Assembly: GCA_015229005.1 (NCBI GenBank)
Contig: JADGCL010000006.1
Span: 1-64,000, forward strand
Reading direction: 5' to 3'
DNA length: 64,000 bases
Source: Magnetococcales bacterium
Lineage (GTDB): Bacteria; Pseudomonadota; Magnetococcia; Magnetococcales; JADGCL01
Position numbers and translations under genes: made by a program. Shown piece by piece: positions 26,700 through 34,761 of the stretch. The number at the start of each line of letters is the position of its first letter. Within the stretch, counting starts at the first letter, position 1. The notes below the pieces were generated by a model that was not told the DNA's origin, made no database searches, and saw only the letters and a list, made by a program, of their open reading frames with translations.

Positions 26700-27662
26700 A
26701 TGAACACGACGACAAGGAGATTTGGGATCCCGGCATTGACGGTGGCCTGTGCGGTAGCCATCTTCGGCCTGCGGGGCAACGTCGTCGATCCTCAGGTTGG
26801 CGATCTCGCCATTGCGGCGATGAACGGTGATGTGGATCGTGTGGAGGCCATCGTTGCCCGTGGGATGCCCAGCTTGGCCGGGAAACATCAGGAGATGACG
26901 CCTCTTATGTGGGCTGCCCAGGAGGGGCATGATGCGATCGTCGCCAAGCTCCTGATTGCTGGGGCCGATGTCAACGCCCGGGACCGCTTTGGGTTCACCC
27001 CCTTGATGCTTGCTGCCCAGTGGGGTTATGACGACATCGCCGATATGCTTCTGGACAAGGGTGCGGAGGTCAATGCCCTTACGGAGAGTGGTCACAGTGC
27101 CCTGATGCTCTCTTCCCGGTACGATTTCCCGGACATGGCGAGGAAGCTCATCGCCTCCGGCGCCGAGGTGAACCAGGCCAATCGCGAGGGCAAGACGGCG
27201 GTCGCTTATGCTGCGGAGTTCGGTCACTACGAGATGGTTGCCATGCTGTTGGACAACGGGGCCGACCCCAATGTCCAAGAGAGGAAAGGTGGGTACACAC
27301 CGTTGATGCTGGCGGCGAGGGCTGGCCACCAGGAGGCTGCCGATCTTCTTTTGGCTGCGGGGGCCCAGGCCGACCTTCGCCATGACAGTGGGGCGACGGC
27401 GCTGTTGATGGCTGCTGAGCAGGGCCATACTGGCCTTGTCCGGGCGATGTTGGCTCACGGTGCCGATGTCGATGCTGCCGATGAGGATGGGATCACGGCG
27501 CTGATGTTTGCGCTCCAGAGCGGTCATGCCGAGACGGCGAAGCTCCTTGTGGAGAATGGTGCCAGTGCGATGGGCGTCGATAAGGAGGGTCGCTCGGTTG
27601 CCGACTATGCTTTCCAGGGGAAGATGCCGGATGATGTGGTGAGGTCGATTCTGGCCGGATGA
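26700..27662 (+). CDS. Ankyrin-repeat protein with N-terminal membrane/signal segment
   Basis: A 320-residue protein with a hydrophobic N-terminal segment (FGIPALTVACAVAIFGL) that would export or anchor it, followed by about eight ankyrin repeats (TPLMWAAQEGHDAIVAKLL, GADVNARDRFGFTPLMLAA, and onward to GITALMFALQSGH) running nearly to the C-terminus. The ATG at 26700 has GGAAGGAG seven bases upstream. The next gene starts 130 bp later, and both sit behind the sigma-54-type promoter. Periplasmic ankyrin proteins can be protein-binding partners or inhibitors, for example with catalases and redox enzymes; here the partner may be one of the cytochromes encoded downstream, which is inference from position only. 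Confidence 0.85.
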   Translation: MNTTTRRFGIPALTVACAVAIFGLRGNVVDPQVGDLAIAAMNGDVDRVEAIVARGMPSLAGKHQEMTPLMWAAQEGHDAIVAKLLIAGADVNARDRFGFTPLMLAAQWGYDDIADMLLDKGAEVNALTESGHSALMLSSRYDFPDMARKLIASGAEVNQANREGKTAVAYAAEFGHYEMVAMLLDNGADPNVQERKGGYTPLMLAARAGHQEAADLLLAAGAQADLRHDSGATALLMAAEQGHTGLVRAMLAHGADVDAADEDGITALMFALQSGHAETAKLLVENGASAMGVDKEGRSVADYAFQGKMPDDVVRSILAG

Positions 27663-27793
27663 TCCTGGGGTTCCGCGACTCGCTTCGGGACTCTGACGGG
27701 ATTGTTGCTGATGACGGGACCCTGCGCGGGTCCCGTCCGTCGTTTTCGGGTGGCGGTTCGATCCGGGTGGTCTTCACTGTGGGGTTGACTCTC

Positions 27794-28930
27794 ATGAACG
27801 GTTCGCGGGGGCGCGGGTCCCACGGGTGGGGTTCGGCGCTGGTGTTGCTGTTGTCGGTGGTCATGCTACCCCGATTAGGGTTGGCGATTCCCGAGGTGGG
27901 AGAGGGTGTCGGGATCGCAGTTCCCTCGGGCGTTGCTGGTCCGGGGTCGCAGTCTGGTCCGGTGGAAGGTGAGGTCCTGGTTGGTCCGGGGTCGCAGTCT
28001 GGTCCGGTTGAGGCGGTGGCCCCGCTCCCTGGCCCGGAGACGGGCGAAGGCGCCCTGGTTCCGGGTGACGGCTCCGAGGGGGCCGGGTCCAATCAGGGTT
28101 GCCTGCGCTGTCATGGCATGCGGACCCTGTCCTACCAGGATCGGCTGACGGGAAAGCTGGTCAGCCTCTTTGTCGACGAAGCGGAACTGGTCAGGTCGAG
28201 TCACGGCGGTATGGCATGTGTGCGTTGCCACAGCCGGGGCTTCCGTCAGGTGCCGCACACGCGCACGGCGCTGGCGGAGACCTTGAGCTGTCTTGACTGC
28301 CACGAGAAGAATAATAGATTCAACCGCGACTGGTTTCAGATGATCGAGCGTCAGTTCACTCAGAGCGTTCATTATCAAGCGCATGCGGGAGAATTTAATT
28401 GCTTTTCCTGCCATGATCCGCACCGTTTCCTCTGGTCGGCGAAGAGCCGTTCGGTTCGTGAGGTCGTGGCCCAGGACAATGCCATGTGTCTCTCCTGCCA
28501 TGGACCGGACGGGCAGTTGAACCAGTGGAGCCGGAGGTCCTTTCGGACACTGGATGCTTCTCACCGGTGGCTGCCCAAGGCGGCGTTGCACTGGCGGAAT
28601 GTGCGTTGTGTCGAATGCCACACGCCGGGGGAGACGATCGGGGTTTCTCACATCATACTGGGGGCCCCCTCGGCGGAGCGAAAATGTGTGGCTTGCCATT
28701 CCCGGGATTCGCTTCTTCTGACAAAGCTCTACCAGCACCGTGTCTTTGAGGAGCGGCAACAGGCGGGTTTTTTCAACAGTGTGGTTTTGAATGATGCCTA
28801 CATCATCGGCATGACACGGAACCGCTTTCTGGATTGGATCGGTTTTCTGGCGGTGGGAGGGGCGGTTGCCGGGGTTTCGTTCCACGGCCTCGGTCGCTGG
28901 CTGGTGGCGAGGAGGAAACGTCATGTCTGA
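27794..28930 (+). CDS. Heptaheme c-type cytochrome with C-terminal membrane anchor (CbcA-like)
   Basis: A 378-residue periplasmic cytochrome: signal peptide (GSALVLLLSVVMLP), a Gly/Pro-rich linker with a repeated GPGSQSGPVE unit, seven CXXCH motifs (CLRCH, CVRCH, CLDCH, CFSCH, CLSCH, CVECH, CVACH), and one C-terminal helix (FLDWIGFLAVGGAVAGVSF) before a basic cytoplasmic end. Seven hemes plus a tail anchor next to a b-type cytochrome gene is the layout of CbcA in the Geobacter Cbc complexes, which take electrons from quinol. The ATG at 27794 fits the signal peptide but its ribosome-binding site is weak. The gene overlaps the next by eight bases. Equivalence to CbcA is an inference from architecture. 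Confidence 0.85.
   Translation: MNGSRGRGSHGWGSALVLLLSVVMLPRLGLAIPEVGEGVGIAVPSGVAGPGSQSGPVEGEVLVGPGSQSGPVEAVAPLPGPETGEGALVPGDGSEGAGSNQGCLRCHGMRTLSYQDRLTGKLVSLFVDEAELVRSSHGGMACVRCHSRGFRQVPHTRTALAETLSCLDCHEKNNRFNRDWFQMIERQFTQSVHYQAHAGEFNCFSCHDPHRFLWSAKSRSVREVVAQDNAMCLSCHGPDGQLNQWSRRSFRTLDASHRWLPKAALHWRNVRCVECHTPGETIGVSHIILGAPSAERKCVACHSRDSLLLTKLYQHRVFEERQQAGFFNSVVLNDAYIIGMTRNRFLDWIGFLAVGGAVAGVSFHGLGRWLVARRKRHV
27938..28009 (+). repeat. In-frame direct repeat coding GPGSQSGPVE twice
   Basis: Two nearly identical 26-base units (GGTCCGGGGTCGCAGTCTGG ...) start about 45 bp apart inside the linker of the heptaheme cytochrome. They lengthen a flexible spacer between signal peptide and first heme and could change in number by slippage. 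Confidence 0.7.
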
Positions 28931-29555
28931 GAGGAGGGTGGAGCTTTACCCGCTGTGGTTGCGACTGTGGCACTGGCTGAATGCTTTGCTGTTTCTCCTG
29001 CTGCTTGGGAGTGGCTTGGCACTGCATTTTCCGGATGCGCTGGCGGGGATTCTCGGATTCAATGACGCCCGGGTGATTCACAACACCTGCGGGGTTGCCC
29101 TGAGCGGCCATTACCTGATCTTCGTGGTGGCGACGTTTCTGGGGGGTAACCGGCGCCACTATCTGCCCCGTTGGCGCGGGTTGCCGGGCAGGATTGGACG
29201 CCAGACGCGATTTTATGCCTTGGGCATCTTCCGGGGGGAGCCGCATCCCTTTCCGGCGACGGTGGCCTGCAAGTTCAATCCGCTGCAGCAGTTGACCTAT
29301 ATCGGGGTCATGTTCGGTTTGCTGCCGGCGGTGATCGTGACGGGTTTGCTGTTTCTCTTTCCCGAATACGCGCCTGAGCGGATCGGGGGGATGGGCGGGC
29401 TTTGGCCTGTGGCCGTCGCCCACTACCTGGTCGGTTTGGCCTTGACGATATTCCTGGTCGGACATCTCTATCTTGCCACTGCCGGTGAAACCCTGCTGGG
29501 CGAGGTCCGGAAGATGATCCGGGGATCTACCCTTTCCGAGGAGTCACGGTCATGA
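28923..29555 (+). CDS. b-type cytochrome membrane subunit (CbcB-like)
   Basis: A 210-residue integral membrane protein with four predicted helices. Histidines sit at helix ends in the manner of diheme cytochrome b subunits (formate dehydrogenase/Ni-hydrogenase type): LWLRLWHWLNALLF, ARVIHNTCGVALSGHYLIF, and VAHYLVGLALTIFLVGHLYLATAG. It should take electrons from membrane quinol and pass them to the multiheme partners on either side. The ATG at 28923 has GGAGGAAA upstream; the gene overlaps both neighbours (eight bases before, four after as ATGA), so the three cytochromes are translated as a unit. Confidence 0.88.
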   Translation: MSERRVELYPLWLRLWHWLNALLFLLLLGSGLALHFPDALAGILGFNDARVIHNTCGVALSGHYLIFVVATFLGGNRRHYLPRWRGLPGRIGRQTRFYALGIFRGEPHPFPATVACKFNPLQQLTYIGVMFGLLPAVIVTGLLFLFPEYAPERIGGMGGLWPVAVAHYLVGLALTIFLVGHLYLATAGETLLGEVRKMIRGSTLSEESRS

Positions 29556-31711
29556 GTACCACAGAGTCCCCTGGAGTCCGGAGAAGGCGTCGGTTGGTCG
29601 GGGCCGGTATTTTCGTACTGTTGGCTGTGGTGTTTTGGCGCTGGGGCTATCCGTGGATGTTCGAGCGTTACACCGGGGTGGTCAACGCTCCCTTGACCTA
29701 TGCCTCGTCGCAACGGGTTACCGATGCCGAGTTCGACGCCCTCGCCGATGAATTGACGCAGAACTGGCGTCTCGAACAGGCCCTGTTGGTGGCCGGGGGG
29801 GAGAAGGACGAATTTGCCCGGCGGGTCAAGGTCAACATGTTGATGAAGACGCGGTCGTTCAAGGCCAAGGCCCCTTTTCCTCACATCGACTATTTCCGCA
29901 AGGCCGGGATTCGGGTCTATGAAGGTCCCCGGACCTGTCTGACCTGCCACGAGACGATTTCGGTGCGTGACGCCCACGGGGAGTCCCACCGGGTGGGGAC
30001 ATTGGAGGATGTGGTCGATTCGGTCCACTTCAAGTTCCAGCGGAGTGCGCCGGGCTTTTCCACCTACGGCTACGATGGTCGGGAGGTGAACGCCGAGGGC
30101 AGCAGGCCGATTCCGGTGGGCAAGATCGACCGGGCCTGCGGGGTCCCTGGCTCTTTCTCCTGGACGGGCTGGGCCGAGTTGGTCGACGCCAAGCCGGCCA
30201 GGGGCGCCGGGGAGGTCGAGGTCAGGAGCGAGGGGTGTGGCCAGTGTCACATCGGCGGGGGCTACCATCCCGCGACGGAGAAGATGATGCCGATTGGGGA
30301 TGTGCCGGCGGAGATCAAGGAGGGGATCGACTGTTTGATTTGCCATGCGACGGCCTACGACATGAACCAGCGGACGGTCATCGAGGATGGCAACGGGCGT
30401 CGGTGGAATCAGGATCGGAGCCTGAAGAGTGCGTTGACGGTGGGCAACCCGGGCTATGCCAACTGCATGTTGTGTCACCAGCACAATATGGGTGGGGATC
30501 AGGAGAAGGATCTGCCGGCGAATGCGGCGCCGCGCAATCTGGGCTACGAGAACAAGCGGTTGTTGCACCCGGGTGCCAAACGGGCCAATTCCATCACTGC
30601 GGAAAACGATGTCCATGTGGCGGCGGGGATGACCTGCACCGACTGCCACACCCCCCAGGGTCACAAGATTCCGCGGGGGACCAAGGGGGTCGACCTGGTG
30701 GCCAACGATCTTCCGGGGCAGGAGGTGACGTGCGAGGGGTGTCACACGGCGGCTCCGCATGTGAAGTCGGCGGATCGGGCGATCCTCAACGGTCACGGCG
30801 ACCGTCTGGCCTGCGAGACGTGCCATATTCACCGGTTGCGGGATGACAATGTGGTCTTGCGTGACTGGATCCATCCGGTGTGGAATGAGGAGGAGGGGGT
30901 CTACGTCTTCGTCGATGTTTTGCAGACCGGGGAGCCCGGGCAGGGGTTCAAGTATCTCTGGTTCAATGGCAACGGGACGTTTTTGGCCAATGCCCTCGGT
31001 GACAATCCGATGGGTGGGGAGGGCTACAACCCGTTGATGTCGCAGATGGTGGTCATCGACCATCCGGAGGCGGTGGCGAAGGTGCGGGCGGCGGCCTTGA
31101 AGCTCAAGGAGTCCTACCCGGATCTGGATGTCGACCGCTATGTGCGGGAGGCAACCACGCCGTTGTCGCAGCTTTCTCCCGAGAGGCTGGCCGAGAGGGA
31201 GCGGATGATTCGGGAGAATCTCCGGTCGGTGATGCGGCAGGGGAAGAGCAAGATCACTCCGTTCAAGATCTTCAATGCCATCATGTACGAGGACATGTCG
31301 AATCAGGGGCCGTTCGGGGCGATGATCCTGCCCTTCGACTATCCGACCTACTACGAGACGGGCGATTCCCTGGGGGCGATGCGGAAGGCCCTGGAGCATC
31401 CGATCGTGAAGCGGATGTACCAGCTTCCCTTCAAGGGATACATGATGGACGAGTTCATGAGCTACTTCGGCGTGGCCGGCTGGTCGGGGATCTATCCCCT
31501 GACCGACGGCGGCGAGTTGCGCAACGTGGAGGCGCACTGGATGCGGCAGATGGGGACGCTTATGATCAATCATGGCATCCAGCGGCAAGGCAGGGGGTGT
31601 CGGGATTGTCACGCGCCGAACGGGATCATCGATTTCGCGGGGTTGGGATACCCGGAGGAGAGGATCCGGGACCTGGTCAATCCCCCGGAGCTGGTGACCA
31701 TGGGGCGTTGA
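29552..31711 (+). CDS. Octaheme c-type cytochrome, membrane-anchored, third gene of the Cbc-like operon
   Basis: A 719-residue protein with an N-terminal anchor helix (LVGAGIFVLLAVVFW) and eight CXXCH motifs: CLTCH (near 129), CGQCH (229), CLICH (261), CMLCH (306), CTDCH (361), CEGCH (394), CETCH (420) and, far away, CRDCH (683). About 260 residues without hemes lie between the seventh and eighth, including long helices (ERLAERERMIRENL), so the protein probably has a separate helical domain, as in hydroxylamine-oxidoreductase/octaheme tetrathionate-reductase-like folds. Its start overlaps the cytochrome b stop (ATGA). It is the likely periplasmic electron acceptor or the catalytic subunit of the complex; which one cannot be told. 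Confidence 0.85.
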   Translation: MSTTESPGVRRRRRLVGAGIFVLLAVVFWRWGYPWMFERYTGVVNAPLTYASSQRVTDAEFDALADELTQNWRLEQALLVAGGEKDEFARRVKVNMLMKTRSFKAKAPFPHIDYFRKAGIRVYEGPRTCLTCHETISVRDAHGESHRVGTLEDVVDSVHFKFQRSAPGFSTYGYDGREVNAEGSRPIPVGKIDRACGVPGSFSWTGWAELVDAKPARGAGEVEVRSEGCGQCHIGGGYHPATEKMMPIGDVPAEIKEGIDCLICHATAYDMNQRTVIEDGNGRRWNQDRSLKSALTVGNPGYANCMLCHQHNMGGDQEKDLPANAAPRNLGYENKRLLHPGAKRANSITAENDVHVAAGMTCTDCHTPQGHKIPRGTKGVDLVANDLPGQEVTCEGCHTAAPHVKSADRAILNGHGDRLACETCHIHRLRDDNVVLRDWIHPVWNEEEGVYVFVDVLQTGEPGQGFKYLWFNGNGTFLANALGDNPMGGEGYNPLMSQMVVIDHPEAVAKVRAAALKLKESYPDLDVDRYVREATTPLSQLSPERLAERERMIRENLRSVMRQGKSKITPFKIFNAIMYEDMSNQGPFGAMILPFDYPTYYETGDSLGAMRKALEHPIVKRMYQLPFKGYMMDEFMSYFGVAGWSGIYPLTDGGELRNVEAHWMRQMGTLMINHGIQRQGRGCRDCHAPNGIIDFAGLGYPEERIRDLVNPPELVTMGR

Positions 31712-31841
31712 CGGCAATGGTGATGGCAGGGGCTGTCGCGGTTGGCGACGGCTCCTGCCGGCTTGGAGGGGGCGTGTTGGCGGCGGCGGGGTGGGTGTCG
31801 TCTGTCGTCCGGTTGGTGCCAACCTGGGAGGAGGGTGATTG

Positions 31842-32285
31842 ATGGCGCAAAGGCCTTTCCAGAGGAGGGGGGTTCCCCGACCGGGGAAGAATCGACCGGA
31901 GGTGTTGGCGACGATCGCCTCAGGGGCGGAACGGGCCGCGAACGAGAGGCAGGCTGGTTACCGCGAGCAGTCGCTGCGGATCCACCCTCTGGTCTGCGCT
32001 CGTTGCGGGCGGTCGTTTTCCCGCGATTCTTTGACCGAGCTTACGGTTCACCACAGGGACCACAACCACGAGAACAATCCCCCGGATGGCAGCAACTGGG
32101 AAAACCTCTGCGTTTACTGTCACGATGATGAACACCGTCGCTACGAGGAGCATGTGGCTCGGGGGGGGCCGTCCGGGGGAGTGGGCAAGGAGGTGGTGGA
32201 GGCCGCAACCCACTCTCCTTTCGCCAATCTGAGGGCGATGTTGGAGTCCGGTGGCGGGGAGGGGCGTGGCGGCAAGAGCGGTTGA
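31842..32285 (+). CDS. HNH nuclease of the YajD family
   Basis: A 147-residue small nuclease. The core has the zinc-binding CARCGRSF, the HNH segment LTVHHRDHNHENNPPDGSNW, the asparagine in ENLCVYCHDDEH and the second CxxC-type pair. This is the YajD layout: a stand-alone HNH protein of unknown cellular role found in many Proteobacteria. Both flanks (first 40 and last 40 residues) are disordered-looking. The ATG at 31842 has GGGAGGAGGG upstream. It follows the octaheme cytochrome by 130 bp and may be read through from it, but no functional tie is apparent. Confidence 0.85.
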   Translation: MAQRPFQRRGVPRPGKNRPEVLATIASGAERAANERQAGYREQSLRIHPLVCARCGRSFSRDSLTELTVHHRDHNHENNPPDGSNWENLCVYCHDDEHRRYEEHVARGGPSGGVGKEVVEAATHSPFANLRAMLESGGGEGRGGKSG

Positions 32286-32492
32286 AGTCCACTAGTCGCG
32301 GTTCCCTCCGGAATCTTTTCATCGGTCGGACGGGTGAAGGGGAGAAGCGCGAATTGTGGCGCGGGAAAAAAAAAGGGTGTATAGTGCCGCCCCAGATCCT
32401 TTCGTGTGGATTGGCGGCACCTCTCTACTGCTAGGATACATGCGAGTGTTGGCAGACGTTCCTTAGCGAAAAAAAAGAAGGAGTTCACGAAA

Positions 32493-33053
32493 ATGTTCAA
32501 CTCAAGGCTCTCTCAGTCGGTTCTTGCGGGTGCGGTGTTGGTTGGTGCCTCGGTGACCGCTCCGGTCCCGGCCCAGGCTGATGCGGCGGGTTTGGCTCTG
32601 GCTCTTGGCGGTACGGCGTTGCTGGGGCTCTTTGCCCATGCCGCGCAACCGGCGACTCCCGCTCAGGCGAGTGCCGCTCCGGTCGCCGCGAGCTATGCCC
32701 CGGCGGTCTCCAGCGGTGTGGCGGTGACCCCGGCTGCGGCGGTCGTCACCACGGGCTTCGCCTACGATCTTTGGCCTGCCTACTCCTACGCTGCCTTTGG
32801 CTACGGCTACCCCTACCATTACCCGTTCGCGGCCTATCCCTACTATCCGGCCGTGGCCTATGCCGCGCCGGCGGTGACCTACGCCTCCGTCGCCTATGCG
32901 GCGCCGGTGGTGGCTCCCTATTTTTCGTACAGCTACGCCTATGCCTATCCGGCGGTCTACCCCATGGCCTATTCGTTTGCGGCGCCGGCGGTGGTCTCGG
33001 CTCCTGTGGTTGGCCCCGTGGTTGGTGGAGTCGTCCGGAGTGGCCCCATGTGA
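32493..33053 (+). CDS. Secreted Ala/Tyr/Pro/Val-rich low-complexity protein
   Basis: A 186-residue protein with a signal peptide (SVLAGAVLVGASVTAPVPAQA). The mature part has almost only Ala, Tyr, Pro, Val, Ser and Gly. Its middle (about 95-165) is built of imperfect short repeats such as AYPYYPAVAYAAPAV, YASVAYAAPVV and YAYAYPAVYPMAY. There are no cysteines and almost no charged residues after the signal. The ribosome-binding site AGAAGGAG is strong, so it should be well expressed. An AT-rich run and a TATAGT hexamer near 32380 may be its promoter. The composition recalls structural or adhesive envelope proteins; no family is recognised. Confidence 0.7.
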   Translation: MFNSRLSQSVLAGAVLVGASVTAPVPAQADAAGLALALGGTALLGLFAHAAQPATPAQASAAPVAASYAPAVSSGVAVTPAAAVVTTGFAYDLWPAYSYAAFGYGYPYHYPFAAYPYYPAVAYAAPAVTYASVAYAAPVVAPYFSYSYAYAYPAVYPMAYSFAAPAVVSAPVVGPVVGGVVRSGPM

Positions 33054-33184
33054 TCGAGCGCGGTCCGGTTCGGCTCCCGGTGGGGCCCGTCCCATGGGCG
33101 GCTCTCACCGGGGCCGGCACTGCAAGGAGCCCGGAGCCAGAGATGGTTTCGGGCTTTTTGCTGTGTGGTGATCCGGTGTTCCGG

Positions 33185-33574
33185 CTACTCCGATCGATGC
33201 CTTTCGAGAGTTGCGGGTGGGCAGGGGAGGCAAGGGGTTGGCGGCTCCGGCAGGTCGCCTTGCGGTTGTGCCAGGGGAGGCGAGACCGGGGTGACCGGGC
33301 GTTGGATCCTGAGTTTGACCAGCCCCTCGTCAAGGACCTCGGTCGTGGCCAGGAGCCCCCTCTCCTGGAGTCTGGGGTAGAGCAGTTGGGGTATGCGACT
33401 GTGGAGGACGGTGATCTCCCCGCCGGGGGCCAGTCGGGTGACGGCTTCCAGGATTCGCACCAGGGGCTCGGGTGGGGGAAGCTGCCGGACGTCAAGATCG
33501 ACCGGGGAGTGGTCGGTGGAGTCGTCCGGGGTGGCAATGTTCTGGGCGGATGAGACATTTTCGGATGGTTTCAC
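33185..33574 (-). CDS. DUF2249-domain protein
   Basis: A protein of about 129 residues with one DUF2249 domain: LDVRQLPPPEPLVRILEA, LAPGGEITVLHSRIPQLLYP, and LQERGLLATTEVLDEGLVKLRI. This small alpha/beta domain is related to SirA/TusA-like folds and is common near nitrogen-oxide and heme metabolism genes; a biochemical role is not established. The domain is flanked by Pro-rich, disordered ends. The GTG at 33574 has GAGGGG nine bases upstream. The frame stays open to a GTG at 33676 with no ribosome-binding site, so a longer product is possible. It lies opposite the precorrin-2 dehydrogenase gene. Confidence 0.65.
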   Translation of the reverse strand: MKPSENVSSAQNIATPDDSTDHSPVDLDVRQLPPPEPLVRILEAVTRLAPGGEITVLHSRIPQLLYPRLQERGLLATTEVLDEGLVKLRIQRPVTPVSPPLAQPQGDLPEPPTPCLPCPPATLERHRSE

Positions 33575-33685
33575 GGGCTTTTTCCCCTCGGGAGGAAGTG
33601 GTGTTACAGGTGTGTTTGCTGTGATAATCCGGGGCCGGTGGTTGGTTATCGTTCCTGGAGAGACGGGCAAGGACACTGTATTAAT

Positions 33686-33757
33686 GTTCCATGGGCTTCG
33701 CCTTCGAATCCCCGCCGAGGGAGCGGGTGGCGCTTCCCCCTCGGGTTCCTCAAGTCA
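33686..33757. repeat. Two-hairpin intergenic repeat (family 2), decayed inverted copy D
   Basis: GGGCTTCGCCTTCGAATCC followed by GCGGGTGGCGCTTCCCCCTC matches the reverse complement of the family-2 core (…GGGGCTTCGCCCCCGAA… and …GGCAGGCGGAGCCTCCCCCTC…) with several substitutions. It fills the gap between the DUF2249 and precorrin-2 dehydrogenase genes, and holds no gene. Confidence 0.6.
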
Positions 33758-33976
33758 TACACTCCATCGGTCGTGTTTGCGGCTGATTTTCGCTTGATGT
33801 CGGCCTGTTCGGCCAAGAATTCTGGTTCTTCACTCTGGTGAACGCTTACGGAGGGTGTTGCCCCGGGTTTTCGGTCAAGGAATCGATCTTCGGGATTGTG
33901 GCAGACGGGCCGGAGTGAGGGCAATTCCTTTTGATGAAGAGCGCAAGCGTTCGTCGAGAGAGAGGGAGGTGAGAGG

Positions 33977-34636
33977 ATGGAAGCAAGACCCCCACTCTTT
34001 CCCCTGTTTCTGGATCTTCGGGATAAATCCTGTCTGGTTGTGGGAGGGGCAGGCGAGGCCCCCCAGAAGGTGGCGGCTCTGCTGATGGCCGGGGCCCGGG
34101 TGACCATCGTAGCCCGGGAACTGGACGACGGGTTGTTTTCCCTGGTGCGGGAGGAAAAGGTGGAGTGGCGTCGGGAAGATTGGAGCCCCGATCACCTCCA
34201 GGGGGTCTGGCTGGTAGTCAGTGCCTCGACTGATCCCGAATTGAATCGTCGGTTGGATGAGGAGACGCGGAGGCGTCGTCTGCCGTTGAATGTCGTCGAC
34301 GCCCCCCAGTACGGTTGGGCCGTGTGGCCTGCCCTCGTGGATCGGGACCCCGTCAGGGTGGCCATCAGTTCCGGGGGGAGCAGTCCGGCGCTGGCGGCGT
34401 ACCTGCGCCGGCGGGTGGAGGCGACGATCCCCGAGGGGATCGGAGGGTTGGCGCGGTGGCTTGCGGCCAAGCGTCCCGGGGTGGCCGGGCAACTGGCCGG
34501 ACTGAAGGAGCGGGGGCGATTTTGGCGGCGTCTGTTTGACGAGGGGCTGGCGGAACGCTATCTTGCGGGCGGCGGGGAAGGGGCCGAGAAGGCGCTTGAT
34601 GAGGCTGTGTACCGACTCCGGGAAGGGCGGGAGTGA
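33977..34636 (+). CDS. Precorrin-2 dehydrogenase / sirohydrochlorin ferrochelatase-like (CysG N-terminal type)
   Basis: A 219-residue protein equivalent to the N-terminal half of CysG (Met8-like), which oxidises precorrin-2 with NAD and may insert iron to give siroheme. The Rossmann domain shows FLDLRDKSCLVVGGAGEAP, with GGAGEAPQKVAALL where most members have GGGxVAxRK, then ARVTIVAREL and VVSASTDPELNRRL. LPLNVVDAPQYGW and VAISSGGSSPALAAYLRRRVE follow, the family's catalytic/dimer signature. The ATG at 33977 has GGGAGGTGAGAGG upstream. No uroporphyrinogen methylase domain is attached. Siroheme or heme d1 could be the end product; the window does not say. Confidence 0.85.
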   Translation: MEARPPLFPLFLDLRDKSCLVVGGAGEAPQKVAALLMAGARVTIVARELDDGLFSLVREEKVEWRREDWSPDHLQGVWLVVSASTDPELNRRLDEETRRRRLPLNVVDAPQYGWAVWPALVDRDPVRVAISSGGSSPALAAYLRRRVEATIPEGIGGLARWLAAKRPGVAGQLAGLKERGRFWRRLFDEGLAERYLAGGGEGAEKALDEAVYRLREGRE

Positions 34637-34761
34637 AATCCGCGGATCGGTCGGCGGAGGGTTTACGCTGGGGCTCGTTCCGGGGTGTTTTCTGAAAGGG
34701 CTGGTTCGTTCGAGACTCTGTTCGGGAATAATCGACTTTTACCATGGGAGGAGAATCAGGA

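Noticed and set aside
29468-31822. Open minus-strand frame of 784 codons
   Set aside because: Antisense to the octaheme cytochrome, whose eight CXXCH motifs settle the strand.
32141-32500. Minus-strand frame before the Ala/Tyr-rich protein
   Set aside because: Overlaps the HNH nuclease gene antisense and the promoter region; no protein-like features.
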